NCBI GenBank assembly: GCA_937943665.1
Contig: CALEAR010000249.1
Coordinates: 1 to 9,135, forward strand
Length of the DNA: 9,135 nt
From: an uncultured Alcanivoracaceae bacterium
Lineage (GTDB): Bacteria; Pseudomonadota; Gammaproteobacteria; Pseudomonadales; Alcanivoracaceae
Direction: 5' to 3'
In this document: piece after piece, positions 1-6,293 of the stretch
Layout: the number at the start of each line of letters is the position of its first letter
Numbering within the stretch: the stretch's first letter is position 1
Notes under the pieces: generated by a model
Told to the model about the DNA's origin: nothing
The model's database searches: none
The model's input: the letters and a program-made list of their open reading frames with translations, nothing else
Made by a program: the position numbers and the translations under genes

Positions 1-1391
1 GGTGTGAGTTGCAAGAATTGGGAAGCGATATAAAGGTAAATAACCACCCCAGAGGCATCACAAATAGAGGTGATAAGGGGGCCACTGGCGCTGGCAGGGT
101 CCATGCGTAATTGGCTTAAGAGGAAAGGCAAACTCATACCGATCAAACAGCCAATAAGCACAATAAACACCATACTCAAGGACACCACTAAGGCCACTTC
201 TGCACCTCCGCGGTACCAACCAATAAACGATACTGCAAAGGCCATGGTCAATCCCAGGGCAAGGGCCACTAAGCCTTCTCGGGCCAACAGTTTGAACCAG
301 TCTTTCATTAAGACTTCCCCTGTGGCTAATGCCCGCACCATGAGGGTGGAAGACTGAGAGCCGGCGTTACCGCCACTGTCCACCAGCAAGGGGAGGAAGA
401 ACACCAATACAATATTGGATTCAATGATTTCCTCAAAATGGGCAATCCCCATACCCGATAAAATATTACCGAATACCAATAGCACTAACCAAAACACGCG
501 CTTTTGGTAAAGCACGCGAATACTGGCTTCTTTAATGTTACCAATGTGAGTGGCAACACCAGCCCCTTTATGAATATCTTCTGTGGCTTCTTCGCTGGCG
601 GCGTCCATGGCATCGTCGTGGGTTACAATACCCACTAAACGGCCTTCCTCATCCGTAATGGGCAGGGCCAGTAAATCATATCGTGCAATGATTTTCGCCA
701 CTTCCTCTTGGGGTGTGGCCACATCCGTGTAAATTACATTGCTCACCATTAAATCCGTAATGCTGGTGAGGGGGGAAGCTAAAATCAGCTCACGCAGGGA
801 TACCACGCCAGCTAATTTCATGTCCTCATCAAGCACGAAGGCGTGATAAATGGTTTCCGCATCAGGGGCTTCCTGTCGTAAGGCCACCAAAGCATCGGAT
901 ACCGTCATATCTGAGCTCAGGGCCGCATAATCGGAGGTCATGATGGCGCCTGCGGTACCCTCACGATAGGAAACCAATTTGCGTAAATCATCGCGCTTGG
1001 CCTGTGCCAGTGCAGGCAGTAGGGCTGTTTGCTGATCCTTATCTAATCGTTTGAACAAATCCGCTCGTGCGTCTGCGGGCATTTCTCCCACAATGGGCGC
1101 GAGCCCACCACGGGGGGCGGTATCTGCTAAACGCACCTGCTGTTCGGCATCAAAAAAAGCAAAAATTTCTGCACGATCAGGAAAGCGTTGCAAAAACGTC
1201 CATGCATCTGCCGCAGAATCTAGCTGGGCTAGCGCTTCGGCAATATCAATGGGCTTAAAGTTTTTGGCTTCGCGAATGGCAAGATCGTAGCGGTGCGTTT
1301 TCAGCGCATCTCGCAAGATACGTACAAAATCATCCGTGGTGAGCTCACGAAGCGTATCTTGGAGTAGGCTTACGTACTCTTCTGTTTTCAT
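1..1391 (-). CDS. mgtE: MgtE family magnesium channel/transporter, 3' end cut by the window
   Basis: This gene encodes an inner-membrane Mg2+ channel whose cytosolic domains sense Mg2+ and gate the pore. Reading the minus strand from the ATG at 1391 gives 463 residues with no stop before the edge. An N-terminal helical domain (about 1-135) is followed by two CBS domains (about 140-205 and 215-275), a connecting helix, and a membrane domain from about residue 298. The family signature is present: PLLVDSGGNAGSQ at 334-346, and DPASASGP at 431-438 followed by D445, the conserved acidic pore-region residue of the last helix. MgtE proteins are usually about 450 residues, so only a few residues should be missing. 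AGGAG lies seven bases before the start codon. The gene is divergent from aceE, with a 387-base gap between them. Transport of Co2+ or other divalent ions is possible in this family. The family call is firm; the ion preference is inferred. Confidence 0.95.
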   Translation of the reverse strand, partial: MKTEEYVSLLQDTLRELTTDDFVRILRDALKTHRYDLAIREAKNFKPIDIAEALAQLDSAADAWTFLQRFPDRAEIFAFFDAEQQVRLADTAPRGGLAPIVGEMPADARADLFKRLDKDQQTALLPALAQAKRDDLRKLVSYREGTAGAIMTSDYAALSSDMTVSDALVALRQEAPDAETIYHAFVLDEDMKLAGVVSLRELILASPLTSITDLMVSNVIYTDVATPQEEVAKIIARYDLLALPITDEEGRLVGIVTHDDAMDAASEEATEDIHKGAGVATHIGNIKEASIRVLYQKRVFWLVLLVFGNILSGMGIAHFEEIIESNIVLVFFLPLLVDSGGNAGSQSSTLMVRALATGEVLMKDWFKLLAREGLVALALGLTMAFAVSFIGWYRGGAEVALVVSLSMVFIVLIGCLIGMSLPFLLSQLRMDPASASGPLITSICDASGVVIYLYIASQFLQLT

Positions 1392-1489
1392 TTCAAGCTC
1401 CTAAAGACTACTCGCTCGTCCCTAGAAGCTACAGCAAAAACAGCGGGAGCAACAGGAACTAGCGTTGGAAGGTGAAATTAACTGTTATG

Positions 1490-1505
1490 TGTGCTCGTGA
1501 GCACA
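1490..1505. promoter_or_regulatory. 16-bp perfect inverted repeat, CRP/FNR-family-like operator candidate
   Basis: TGTGCTC, a 2-base centre GT, then GAGCACA form a perfect 7+2+7 palindrome. The outer TGTG-N8-CACA has the spacing of a CRP/Vfr site (TGTGA-N6-TCACA), with A-to-C and T-to-G changes at the inner position of each half. It lies about 100 bases upstream of the mgtE start and 275 bases upstream of aceE, so it could act on either gene. The palindrome is certain; the identity of the binding protein is inferred. Confidence 0.4.
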
Positions 1506-1573
1506 AACAAGGAATTTCCATTTGGCCTCTGTAAAAGTTTCTCAAAACCCTATAGGGGGCGCGGGTATGCTAA

Positions 1574-1741
1574 GCCATTGATGTTATTAAGGGAATAAAA
1601 GAATTTAAGTTTGTCTTTGAGCTAGATCACATTGGCGAAGTCATTAAGGGGGCAGAAAGCTGCGAGAATGTAGAAAACATGGTAGCGTCGAAGATAACGC
1701 ATTCGGTGACCGCCGAGTCGTTATTGGGTCCAGAGGAGTGA
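1574..1741 (+). pseudogene. Short open stretch without a standard start; possible gene remnant
   Basis: The plus-strand frame is open for 55 codons between a TAA (1571-1573) and a TGA (1739-1741). It reads as a plausible soluble peptide, for example IKEFKFVFELDHIGEVIKG followed by AESCENVENMV. No ATG, GTG or TTG opens it; the first in-frame ATG (1679) leaves only 20 residues. It could be the tail of a decayed gene, or chance, since a stretch of this length is not rare. It overlaps the CRP-like site and the leader hairpin, which argues for regulatory rather than coding DNA. I do not recognise any family. Confidence 0.15.
1616..1631. promoter_or_regulatory. CRP/Vfr-like binding site candidate upstream of aceE
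   Basis: TTTGA-GCTAGA-TCACA matches the CRP core TGTGA-N6-TCACA at 9 of its 10 defined positions, with the correct spacing. The central CTAGA and the flanking TT also agree with the E. coli 22-base consensus, giving about 16 of 22 matches. It lies about 150 bases before the aceE start. CRP control of the pyruvate dehydrogenase operon is known in E. coli, so the placement makes sense. A weak -10-like TAGAAA at 1671-1676 lies at roughly class I distance, but I give it little weight. Confidence 0.4.
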
Positions 1742-1754
1742 TCCTCCACTGGGC
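1728..1754 (+). promoter_or_regulatory. Hairpin in the aceE leader, just before the ribosome binding site
   Basis: CCAG (1730-1733) and GGAG (1735-1738) pair with CTCC (1744-1747) and CTGG (1749-1752). The loop is the five bases 1739-1743, with a single A/A mismatch (1734/1748). The stem extends outward by a T·G and a G-C pair. No T-run follows, so it is not a standard intrinsic terminator. It ends about 15 bases before the aceE Shine-Dalgarno sequence, where it could affect mRNA stability, translation, or binding of a regulator. The structure is seen; the function is inferred. Confidence 0.4.
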
Positions 1755-1768
1755 AATGTAGGTCAATA

Positions 1769-1774
1769 GAGGGG
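1769..1774 (+). promoter_or_regulatory. Ribosome binding site of aceE
   Basis: GAGGGG precedes two adjacent ATG codons at 1779 and 1782. Spacing is 4 bases to the first and 7 to the second, so the second ATG may be the one mostly used. The difference is a single methionine. Confidence 0.55.
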
Positions 1775-1778
1775 CCTG

Positions 1779-4463
1779 ATGATGATAAAAAATAACGAAC
1801 AACTCTATGATGCTTTCTATGCTGATGAGGATGCCACTGAAACCCATGAGTGGCTCGCTGCTTTGAATTCAGTACTGCACCATAAGGGGCCGGAAAGGGC
1901 CACTTGGTTACTCAACCGCTTAACCGATATGGCTCGTGAGCAGGGCTTGTATCGTTCCCACCTCAACACGCCTTATATCAACACCATAAAAACCCGCGAT
2001 GAACCCCATTACCCTGGGGATATTTTTATGGAAAGGCGCATTCGTTCCTTGGTGCGTTGGAATGCCATGGCCATGGTAATGCGTGCTAATCAAAATGATG
2101 ATGAATTAGGTGGGCACATTGCTAGTTTTGCTTCTTCAGCCACCCTATATGATGTGGGCATGAATCATTTCTTTCGAGCGGCCACCGAGGAACATGAAGG
2201 GGATCTGGTGTATTACCAAGGGCACTCAGCACCGGGCATTTATGCCTGGGCCTTTTTAGAAGGTCGGCTCACGGAGGAGCAGCTAGAAAACTTTCGTCGA
2301 GAGGTGAGTGGCAAAGGAATTTCCTCTTACCCCCACCCTTGGCTAATGCCGGATTTTTGGCAATTCCCCACTGTTTCCATGGGGCTGGGGCCCATTCAGG
2401 CCATTTATCAGGCCAATATTATGAAATACCTCACCCATAGGGGCTTGATCCCAGAAAACGATCGCAAGGTATGGGCCTTTTTGGGTGATGGTGAAATGGA
2501 TGAACCGGAATCCATGGGGGCTTTATCCTTAGCGGGCCGCGAGGGGCTAGATAACCTGATTTTTGTGGTGAACTGTAATTTGCAGCGTCTTGATGGCCCC
2601 GTGCGCGGCAATGGCAAAATTATTCAGGAGCTAGAAGGGCTCTTCCGCGGGGCGGGCTGGCATGTGATTAAGGTTATTTGGGGTGGTTTGTGGGATCCAT
2701 TGTTAGAAAGAGATACCCAAGGGCTACTGCGAAAACGGATGGAAGAATGTGTGGATGGAGAATACCAAGCCTATAAAAATAAGGGCGGTGCTTACACCCG
2801 TGAACACTTTTTTGGCAAGTATCCTGAGCTTGCGGAGATGGTGCAGCACATGAGTGATGATGAAATTTACGCCCTTAATCGCGGTGGTCATGATCCACAA
2901 AAAGTGTACGCTGCCTACCAAGCAGCGGTGAATCATAAAGGCCAACCCACGGTGATTCTGGCAAAAACCGTTAAGGGCTATGGCACCAGTGAAGGGGAAG
3001 CGGCTAACCGTACTCATCAAATGAAAAGCCTGGATTTGGAAAGTCTTAAATATTTCCGTGATCGCTTTAACATGCCCTTCACCGATGAAGAATTAAAGCA
3101 GCTGCCATTTTATAAACCCGATGAAGATAGCCCCGAAATGCGTTATGTGGCGCAACGGCGTCAGGCCTTAGGGGGCAGTATCCCAAATCGCAGAACCCAC
3201 TCCTACCCCTTAGAGGTGCCAGAGTTACGTTTCTTTAGCACCTATTTAGAGGGCAGTGGTGAGCGCGCCTTATCCACCACCATGGGGTTTGTGCGCATGC
3301 TTGCGGCGTTAGTGCGTCATGAGGGGATTGGTGAGCGAGTGGTGCCCATCGTGCCCGATGAGGCGCGCACCTTTGGCATGGATGGCTTATTCCGCCAATT
3401 GGGGATTTATTCCTCCAAAGGGCAGAAGTATGAGCCTGAGGATGCGGGTCAGGTAATGTACTACCGTGAAGATAAGAAAGGGCAAATTCTAGAGGAGGGC
3501 ATTAATGAGGCGGGGGCTATGTCTGCATGGATGGCTGCTGCCACTAGCTATAGCCACCATAATTACCCTTTGATTCCCTTTTATATTTATTACTCCATGT
3601 TTGGTTTCCAACGGGTGGGGGACCTCGCCTGGGCGGCAGGGGATATTCGCGCACGGGGCTTTTTATTAGGAGGAACCTCAGGGCGCACCACGCTAAATGG
3701 TGAAGGCCTGCAACATCAGGATGGCCACAGCCATATTCTTTCGAGCACCATTCCTAACTGTTTAAGTTATGACCCCACTTATAACTATGAGGTAGCGGTA
3801 ATACTGCAAGAGGGTATGCGCCGCATGTACCAAGAGCAGGAGGATATCTTCTATTACATCACCTTGCTTAATGAAAACTATCCTCACCGCCCCATGCCGG
3901 AAGGCGCTGAGGAAGGCATATTGCGAGGTCTCTATCAATTGGCGCCAGCACCCTCTGAGGAAGCCGAGTTGAAGGTGCATTTGCTGGGTAGTGGTGCCAT
4001 TTTGCGTGAAGTGGAGGCGGCTGCACATATGTTGTATGAGGATTTTGGCGTGGCGGCCACCCTGTGGAGTGCCCCGAGCTTTACTCAGCTACGGCGTGAG
4101 GGCTTGGCGGCGGAACGCTGGAACCGTTTACATCCTGAATCGCCCTCAAGGGTGAGCTGGGTGGAACAACACTTAGGGCAGGTGGAAGCCCCCATTGTGG
4201 CGGCCACGGATTACATGAAGAGTTATGCGGATCAAATACGCCCCTTTGTGGCTAGTCCCTATGTGGTGCTTGGCACCGATGGGTTTGGACGCAGTGATAC
4301 TCGCGCCAAATTGCGGGAGTTTTTTGAGGTGGATCGCCGGTTTGTGGTGGTGGCCGCATTGAGCGCCTTAGCGGAGCAGGGGAAGGTGTCTCCCACGCAG
4401 GTGGCTCAGGCCATTCAGCGCTATGGCATTGATCCCGATAAACCTGATGCAACCCAAGTATAA
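1779..4463 (+). CDS. aceE: Pyruvate dehydrogenase E1 component, homodimeric type
   Basis: AceE decarboxylates pyruvate with thiamine diphosphate and passes the acetyl group to the lipoyl arm of E2, feeding acetyl-CoA to the TCA cycle. It acts in the cytoplasm within the pyruvate dehydrogenase complex. The 894 residues compare with 887 in E. coli. The thiamine diphosphate motif runs from GDGEMDEPES (236-245) to NCN (265-267). Histidines matching the active-site set of the E. coli enzyme are present: H113 in GGHIASF, H149 in YQGHSAPG, H413 in NRTHQMK and H646 in GLQHQDGHSH. The C-terminal transketolase-like domain is complete. The gene is followed 17 bases later by aceF on the same strand, clearly as an operon. 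No frameshift or missing catalytic residue was seen. It is not a 2-oxoglutarate or branched-chain E1, which lack this arrangement. The leader has CRP-like sites and a hairpin that may regulate it. Confidence 0.98.
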   Translation: MMIKNNEQLYDAFYADEDATETHEWLAALNSVLHHKGPERATWLLNRLTDMAREQGLYRSHLNTPYINTIKTRDEPHYPGDIFMERRIRSLVRWNAMAMVMRANQNDDELGGHIASFASSATLYDVGMNHFFRAATEEHEGDLVYYQGHSAPGIYAWAFLEGRLTEEQLENFRREVSGKGISSYPHPWLMPDFWQFPTVSMGLGPIQAIYQANIMKYLTHRGLIPENDRKVWAFLGDGEMDEPESMGALSLAGREGLDNLIFVVNCNLQRLDGPVRGNGKIIQELEGLFRGAGWHVIKVIWGGLWDPLLERDTQGLLRKRMEECVDGEYQAYKNKGGAYTREHFFGKYPELAEMVQHMSDDEIYALNRGGHDPQKVYAAYQAAVNHKGQPTVILAKTVKGYGTSEGEAANRTHQMKSLDLESLKYFRDRFNMPFTDEELKQLPFYKPDEDSPEMRYVAQRRQALGGSIPNRRTHSYPLEVPELRFFSTYLEGSGERALSTTMGFVRMLAALVRHEGIGERVVPIVPDEARTFGMDGLFRQLGIYSSKGQKYEPEDAGQVMYYREDKKGQILEEGINEAGAMSAWMAAATSYSHHNYPLIPFYIYYSMFGFQRVGDLAWAAGDIRARGFLLGGTSGRTTLNGEGLQHQDGHSHILSSTIPNCLSYDPTYNYEVAVILQEGMRRMYQEQEDIFYYITLLNENYPHRPMPEGAEEGILRGLYQLAPAPSEEAELKVHLLGSGAILREVEAAAHMLYEDFGVAATLWSAPSFTQLRREGLAAERWNRLHPESPSRVSWVEQHLGQVEAPIVAATDYMKSYADQIRPFVASPYVVLGTDGFGRSDTRAKLREFFEVDRRFVVVAALSALAEQGKVSPTQVAQAIQRYGIDPDKPDATQV

Positions 4464-4468
4464 GCACC

Positions 4469-4475
4469 AAGGAGG
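4469..4475 (+). promoter_or_regulatory. Strong ribosome binding site of aceF
   Basis: AAGGAGG lies five bases before the aceF ATG, inside the 17-base aceE-aceF gap. This near-perfect Shine-Dalgarno sequence fixes the start. It also suggests aceF is translated at a high rate on its own rather than by coupling, which fits the large number of E2 subunits in the complex core. Confidence 0.85.
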
Positions 4476-4480
4476 TTCCC

Positions 4481-5761
4481 ATGAAAACAGAAATGATCTT
4501 GGTGCCCGATCTCGGTAGCCCAGAGGCTGTGGATGTGATTGACATTGTGGTGGCCGTTGGGGATGAGGTGCAGCCAGAGGATACTCTCATCGTGGTGGAG
4601 TCAGAAAAAGCCACGGTGGAGATTCCCAGTCCTAAGGCGGGGCGAGTGACGAGCTTACAGGTGCAAGTGGGCCAGAGTATTCGTACAGGCGATGCATTGC
4701 TTGAGCTTGAGCCGGTGGCGCCTGCTCAGGAGGAAGAAGCCCCAACGGAGGAACCCGCGGGAGAAGACATCAAGGAAGAGGAAGCCAAAAAAGAAGAGAC
4801 TCCTGTGGCTGAGCCGTCTGAAGAGGCGCCTGAACCTAACGCTTCGCACTCAGCTCCACAACAGGTAACAGAAATCGCTCCCCAAGATACTGCTATTTAT
4901 GCGGGTCCTGCGGTGCGTCGTTTAGCCCGAGAAATGGGCGTGGCCTTGGCGGAAGTTAAGGGCACAGGCATGAAGGGGCGTGTGACTAAAGAAGACCTTA
5001 AGGCCCATGTAAAACAACGGCTCAGCCAAAGCGTTGGGCCAGTGGCATTGCCTGAGGTGGATTTTAGCCAGTTTGGGGAGGTGAGCGAGGAGCCCCTTTC
5101 CAAGCTCAGGCGCACCGCTGCAGAAAACTTACACCGCGCTTGGCTTACTATTCCCTCGGTTACACATCACGATGAGGCCGATATCACCTCTCTTGAGGCC
5201 TTTCGGCAAAAACGTAATGCCCAAGGGGAAGAGAAGCTCACCTTGCTAGCCTTCTTAGCCAAGGTGGTGGCACAGGCATTGCACGTGTTTCCGCGCTTCA
5301 ACAGCGCATTATCCACCGATGGTACCACCTTGGTGCGTAAGCATTATGTGCATTTAGGCATCGCAGTGGATACGGAGCATGGTTTAATGGTGCCTGTGGT
5401 GCGAGATGCGGATAAAAAGGGTGTGCGTGAACTAGCGGAGGAGATCCGCGCCTTGGCCCAACGAGCACGAGAGCGAAAGCTGCAACCTCAAGAAATGCAA
5501 GGAGGCTGTTTCACCATTTCTTCCTTGGGCGGCATTGGTGGCGGACACTTCACCCCCATTATTAATTGGCCGGAGGTGGCCATTTTAGGGGTGGGACGCA
5601 GCAAGAAGCAGCCGCACTGGAACGGAGAGGCCTTTGTGCCGCGAGAGATGTTGCCCCTTTCCCTCAGCTACGACCATCGGGTGATCGATGGCGCTGATGC
5701 CGCACGTTTTACCCGCTATTTGGCCCATGCTCTTGAGGATATGCGGCACTTGCTTTTATAA
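4481..5761 (+). CDS. aceF: Dihydrolipoyl acetyltransferase (pyruvate dehydrogenase E2), single lipoyl domain
   Basis: AceF forms the core of the pyruvate dehydrogenase complex and moves the acetyl group from E1 to coenzyme A through a swinging lipoyl-lysine. In order, the 426 residues hold one lipoyl domain (1-78) with its lysine K43 in VVESEKATVEIP, a Glu-rich linker (about 80-135), a peripheral-subunit-binding domain (about 138-178, starting AGPAVRRLAREMG), and the acetyltransferase domain (about 205-426). The catalytic DHRVIDG motif is at 398-404, with H399 the general base. The E. coli protein has three lipoyl domains and about 630 residues, so this is a short one-arm version, intact in its other parts. 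The linker is unusually acidic where Ala/Pro-rich linkers are common. The gene ends just before a hairpin shared with the convergent downstream gene. No lpd (E3) gene follows, so E3 must come from elsewhere. Confidence 0.96.
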   Translation: MKTEMILVPDLGSPEAVDVIDIVVAVGDEVQPEDTLIVVESEKATVEIPSPKAGRVTSLQVQVGQSIRTGDALLELEPVAPAQEEEAPTEEPAGEDIKEEEAKKEETPVAEPSEEAPEPNASHSAPQQVTEIAPQDTAIYAGPAVRRLAREMGVALAEVKGTGMKGRVTKEDLKAHVKQRLSQSVGPVALPEVDFSQFGEVSEEPLSKLRRTAAENLHRAWLTIPSVTHHDEADITSLEAFRQKRNAQGEEKLTLLAFLAKVVAQALHVFPRFNSALSTDGTTLVRKHYVHLGIAVDTEHGLMVPVVRDADKKGVRELAEEIRALAQRARERKLQPQEMQGGCFTISSLGGIGGGHFTPIINWPEVAILGVGRSKKQPHWNGEAFVPREMLPLSLSYDHRVIDGADAARFTRYLAHALEDMRHLLL

Positions 5762-5765
5762 CATC

Positions 5766-5790
5766 AAAAAAAGGGCCTCTTCGGAGGCCC
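5766..5790 (-). terminator. Intrinsic terminator between aceF and the convergent cpxP-like gene
   Basis: GGGCCTC (5773-5779), loop TTCG, then GAGGCCC (5784-5790) form a perfect 7-bp GC-rich stem. On the minus strand the hairpin is followed by seven T residues (the A-run at 5766-5772), making a textbook terminator for the leftward gene that stops at 5808. On the plus strand it starts 11 bases after the aceF stop but lacks a T-run, so it may only partly terminate or stabilise the aceEF transcript. Confidence 0.85.
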
Positions 5791-5807
5791 AATGGATGGA
5801 GAAGATC

Positions 5808-6167
5808 TTATTTCAAAGCGGGGGCTTCACCGGTGCGCTTTTTTCCTTTCTTATGTTGCTTGCGTTTCTTCTCCCACTTTTTTGCTCGCTTTTTCTTGAG
5901 GGCTTCATACTCTTTACGTTGATCAGAGGTGAGTAGCTCAAGAATCTTGGTGTCGGTTTCTTCGCGAATTTCCTGTATGGCGTGGCGAATGTCCTGACGC
6001 TGTTCCTTAAAGATTTTTTGAATGGCTTTGCGCTGATCTGCGCCGAGATCGAGTGCCTTCACCATATTAATGTTGTGGTATGGCTCATGGGAATACTTGG
6101 CAGCACTGGCCATTATGGGGGCACTGGCCATGGATACGGCTAATACTAAGGGTAAGAATTTCTTCAT
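5808..6167 (-). CDS. Small exported CpxP/Spy-like protein with LTxxQ-type motif
   Basis: The 119-residue product resembles the CpxP/Spy family of periplasmic stress proteins and chaperones. Residues 1-22 form a signal peptide: MKK, a hydrophobic stretch, and ASA before the likely cleavage near residue 23. The mature part is helical and carries an LTSDQRKEY motif (79-87), matching the family LTxxQ signature, and an earlier degenerate copy LGADQ (41-45). In Spy and CpxP two such motifs sit in a cradle-shaped helical dimer. The C-terminus is strikingly basic: about 15 of 21 residues between 91 and 111 are Lys or Arg. The protein is shorter than Spy or CpxP (about 160 residues). AAGGAG lies about eight bases before the start, and the gene has its own promoter and terminator, so it is a single-gene unit. 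The family call rests on the signal peptide and motif. A chaperone role, or a metal- or envelope-stress role, is inferred. Confidence 0.7.
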   Translation of the reverse strand: MKKFLPLVLAVSMASAPIMASAAKYSHEPYHNINMVKALDLGADQRKAIQKIFKEQRQDIRHAIQEIREETDTKILELLTSDQRKEYEALKKKRAKKWEKKRKQHKKGKKRTGEAPALK

Positions 6168-6193
6168 GAACTAGCTCCTTGGTAATGAATTGC

Positions 6194-6221
6194 ATCTTAC
6201 TATGGAGCGCCACTGTGTAAA
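6194..6221 (-). promoter_or_regulatory. Sigma-70-like promoter of the cpxP-like gene
   Basis: Read on the minus strand, TTTACA (5 of 6 to TTGACA) is followed after 16 bases by TAAGAT (4 of 6 to TATAAT). This lies 27 bases before the start codon, so the mRNA leader would be short. The -35 element lies inside the inverted repeat at 6211-6226. Confidence 0.5.
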
Positions 6222-6226
6222 CAGTG
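6211..6226. promoter_or_regulatory. Inverted repeat over the -35 element of the cpxP-like promoter
   Basis: CACTGT, four bases GTAA, then ACAGTG form a perfect 6+4+6 inverted repeat. It covers the proposed -35 hexamer (6216-6221), the position expected for a repressor operator. It does not contain the CpxR tandem GTAAA-N5-GTAAA box, since only one GTAAA is present. The binding protein is unknown. Confidence 0.4.
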
Positions 6227-6250
6227 TGGAAGAAATAAGAAACATCATGG

Positions 6251-6280
6251 GTGCCACAGAGGGGATCCCCTATGTGGCAC
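6251..6280 (-). repeat. 30-base hairpin palindrome downstream of ectD
   Basis: GTGCCACA (6251-6258) pairs with TGTGGCAC (6273-6280). After one G/A mismatch, the inner AGGGGATCCCCT (6260-6271) is itself self-complementary. Together they make an 8-bp plus 4-bp stem with a GATC loop. It sits 13 bases past the ectD stop. No run of T residues follows on the minus strand, only T-rich sequence. It most likely ends or protects the ectD transcript, but it could be a dispersed palindromic repeat. No second copy was seen in the window. Confidence 0.6.
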
Positions 6281-6293
6281 GAAAGTGGCGAGT

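Larger units (their letters stand above)
1392..1778. other. Divergent intergenic region between mgtE and aceE
   Basis: This 387-base gap must hold the promoters for both mgtE (leftward) and aceE (rightward). I see no full-length gene in it. It contains two CRP-family-like palindromes (1490-1505 and 1616-1631), a 10-base palindrome CCCTATAGGG (1548-1557), a 56-codon open stretch lacking a standard start (1574-1741), and a hairpin (1728-1754) just before the aceE ribosome binding site. No sigma-70 promoter with both hexamers well matched was found by eye. No PdhR-type box (ATTGGT-N3-ACCAAT) was seen, although PdhR is the usual aceEF regulator in enterics. Confidence 0.6.

Noticed and set aside
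70..1290. Plus-strand open frames opposite mgtE
   Set aside because: They lie antisense to a clear full-length MgtE, overlap each other, have low-complexity translations and show no ribosome binding sites or domains.
1548..1557. CCCTATAGGG palindrome with TATAGG as a possible -10 element
   Set aside because: No -35 hexamer lies at 15-19 bases, and a 10-base palindrome is expected by chance at this scale.
1728..1754. Hairpin before aceE as an intrinsic terminator or attenuator
   Set aside because: No T-run follows and no leader peptide with a useful codon run was found.
2408..4028. Minus-strand open frames inside aceE
   Set aside because: They are shadows of a well conserved gene and have no recognisable motifs.
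5688..5936. Plus-strand open frame with a hydrophobic stretch across the aceF end and the cpxP-like gene
   Set aside because: It runs through the aceF 3' end and the terminator hairpin; the hydrophobic part is the antisense of the Lys-rich tail.
6211..6235. CpxR box in the cpxP-like promoter
   Set aside because: Only one GTAAA is present; the second half-site at the required five-base spacing reads TGGAA.
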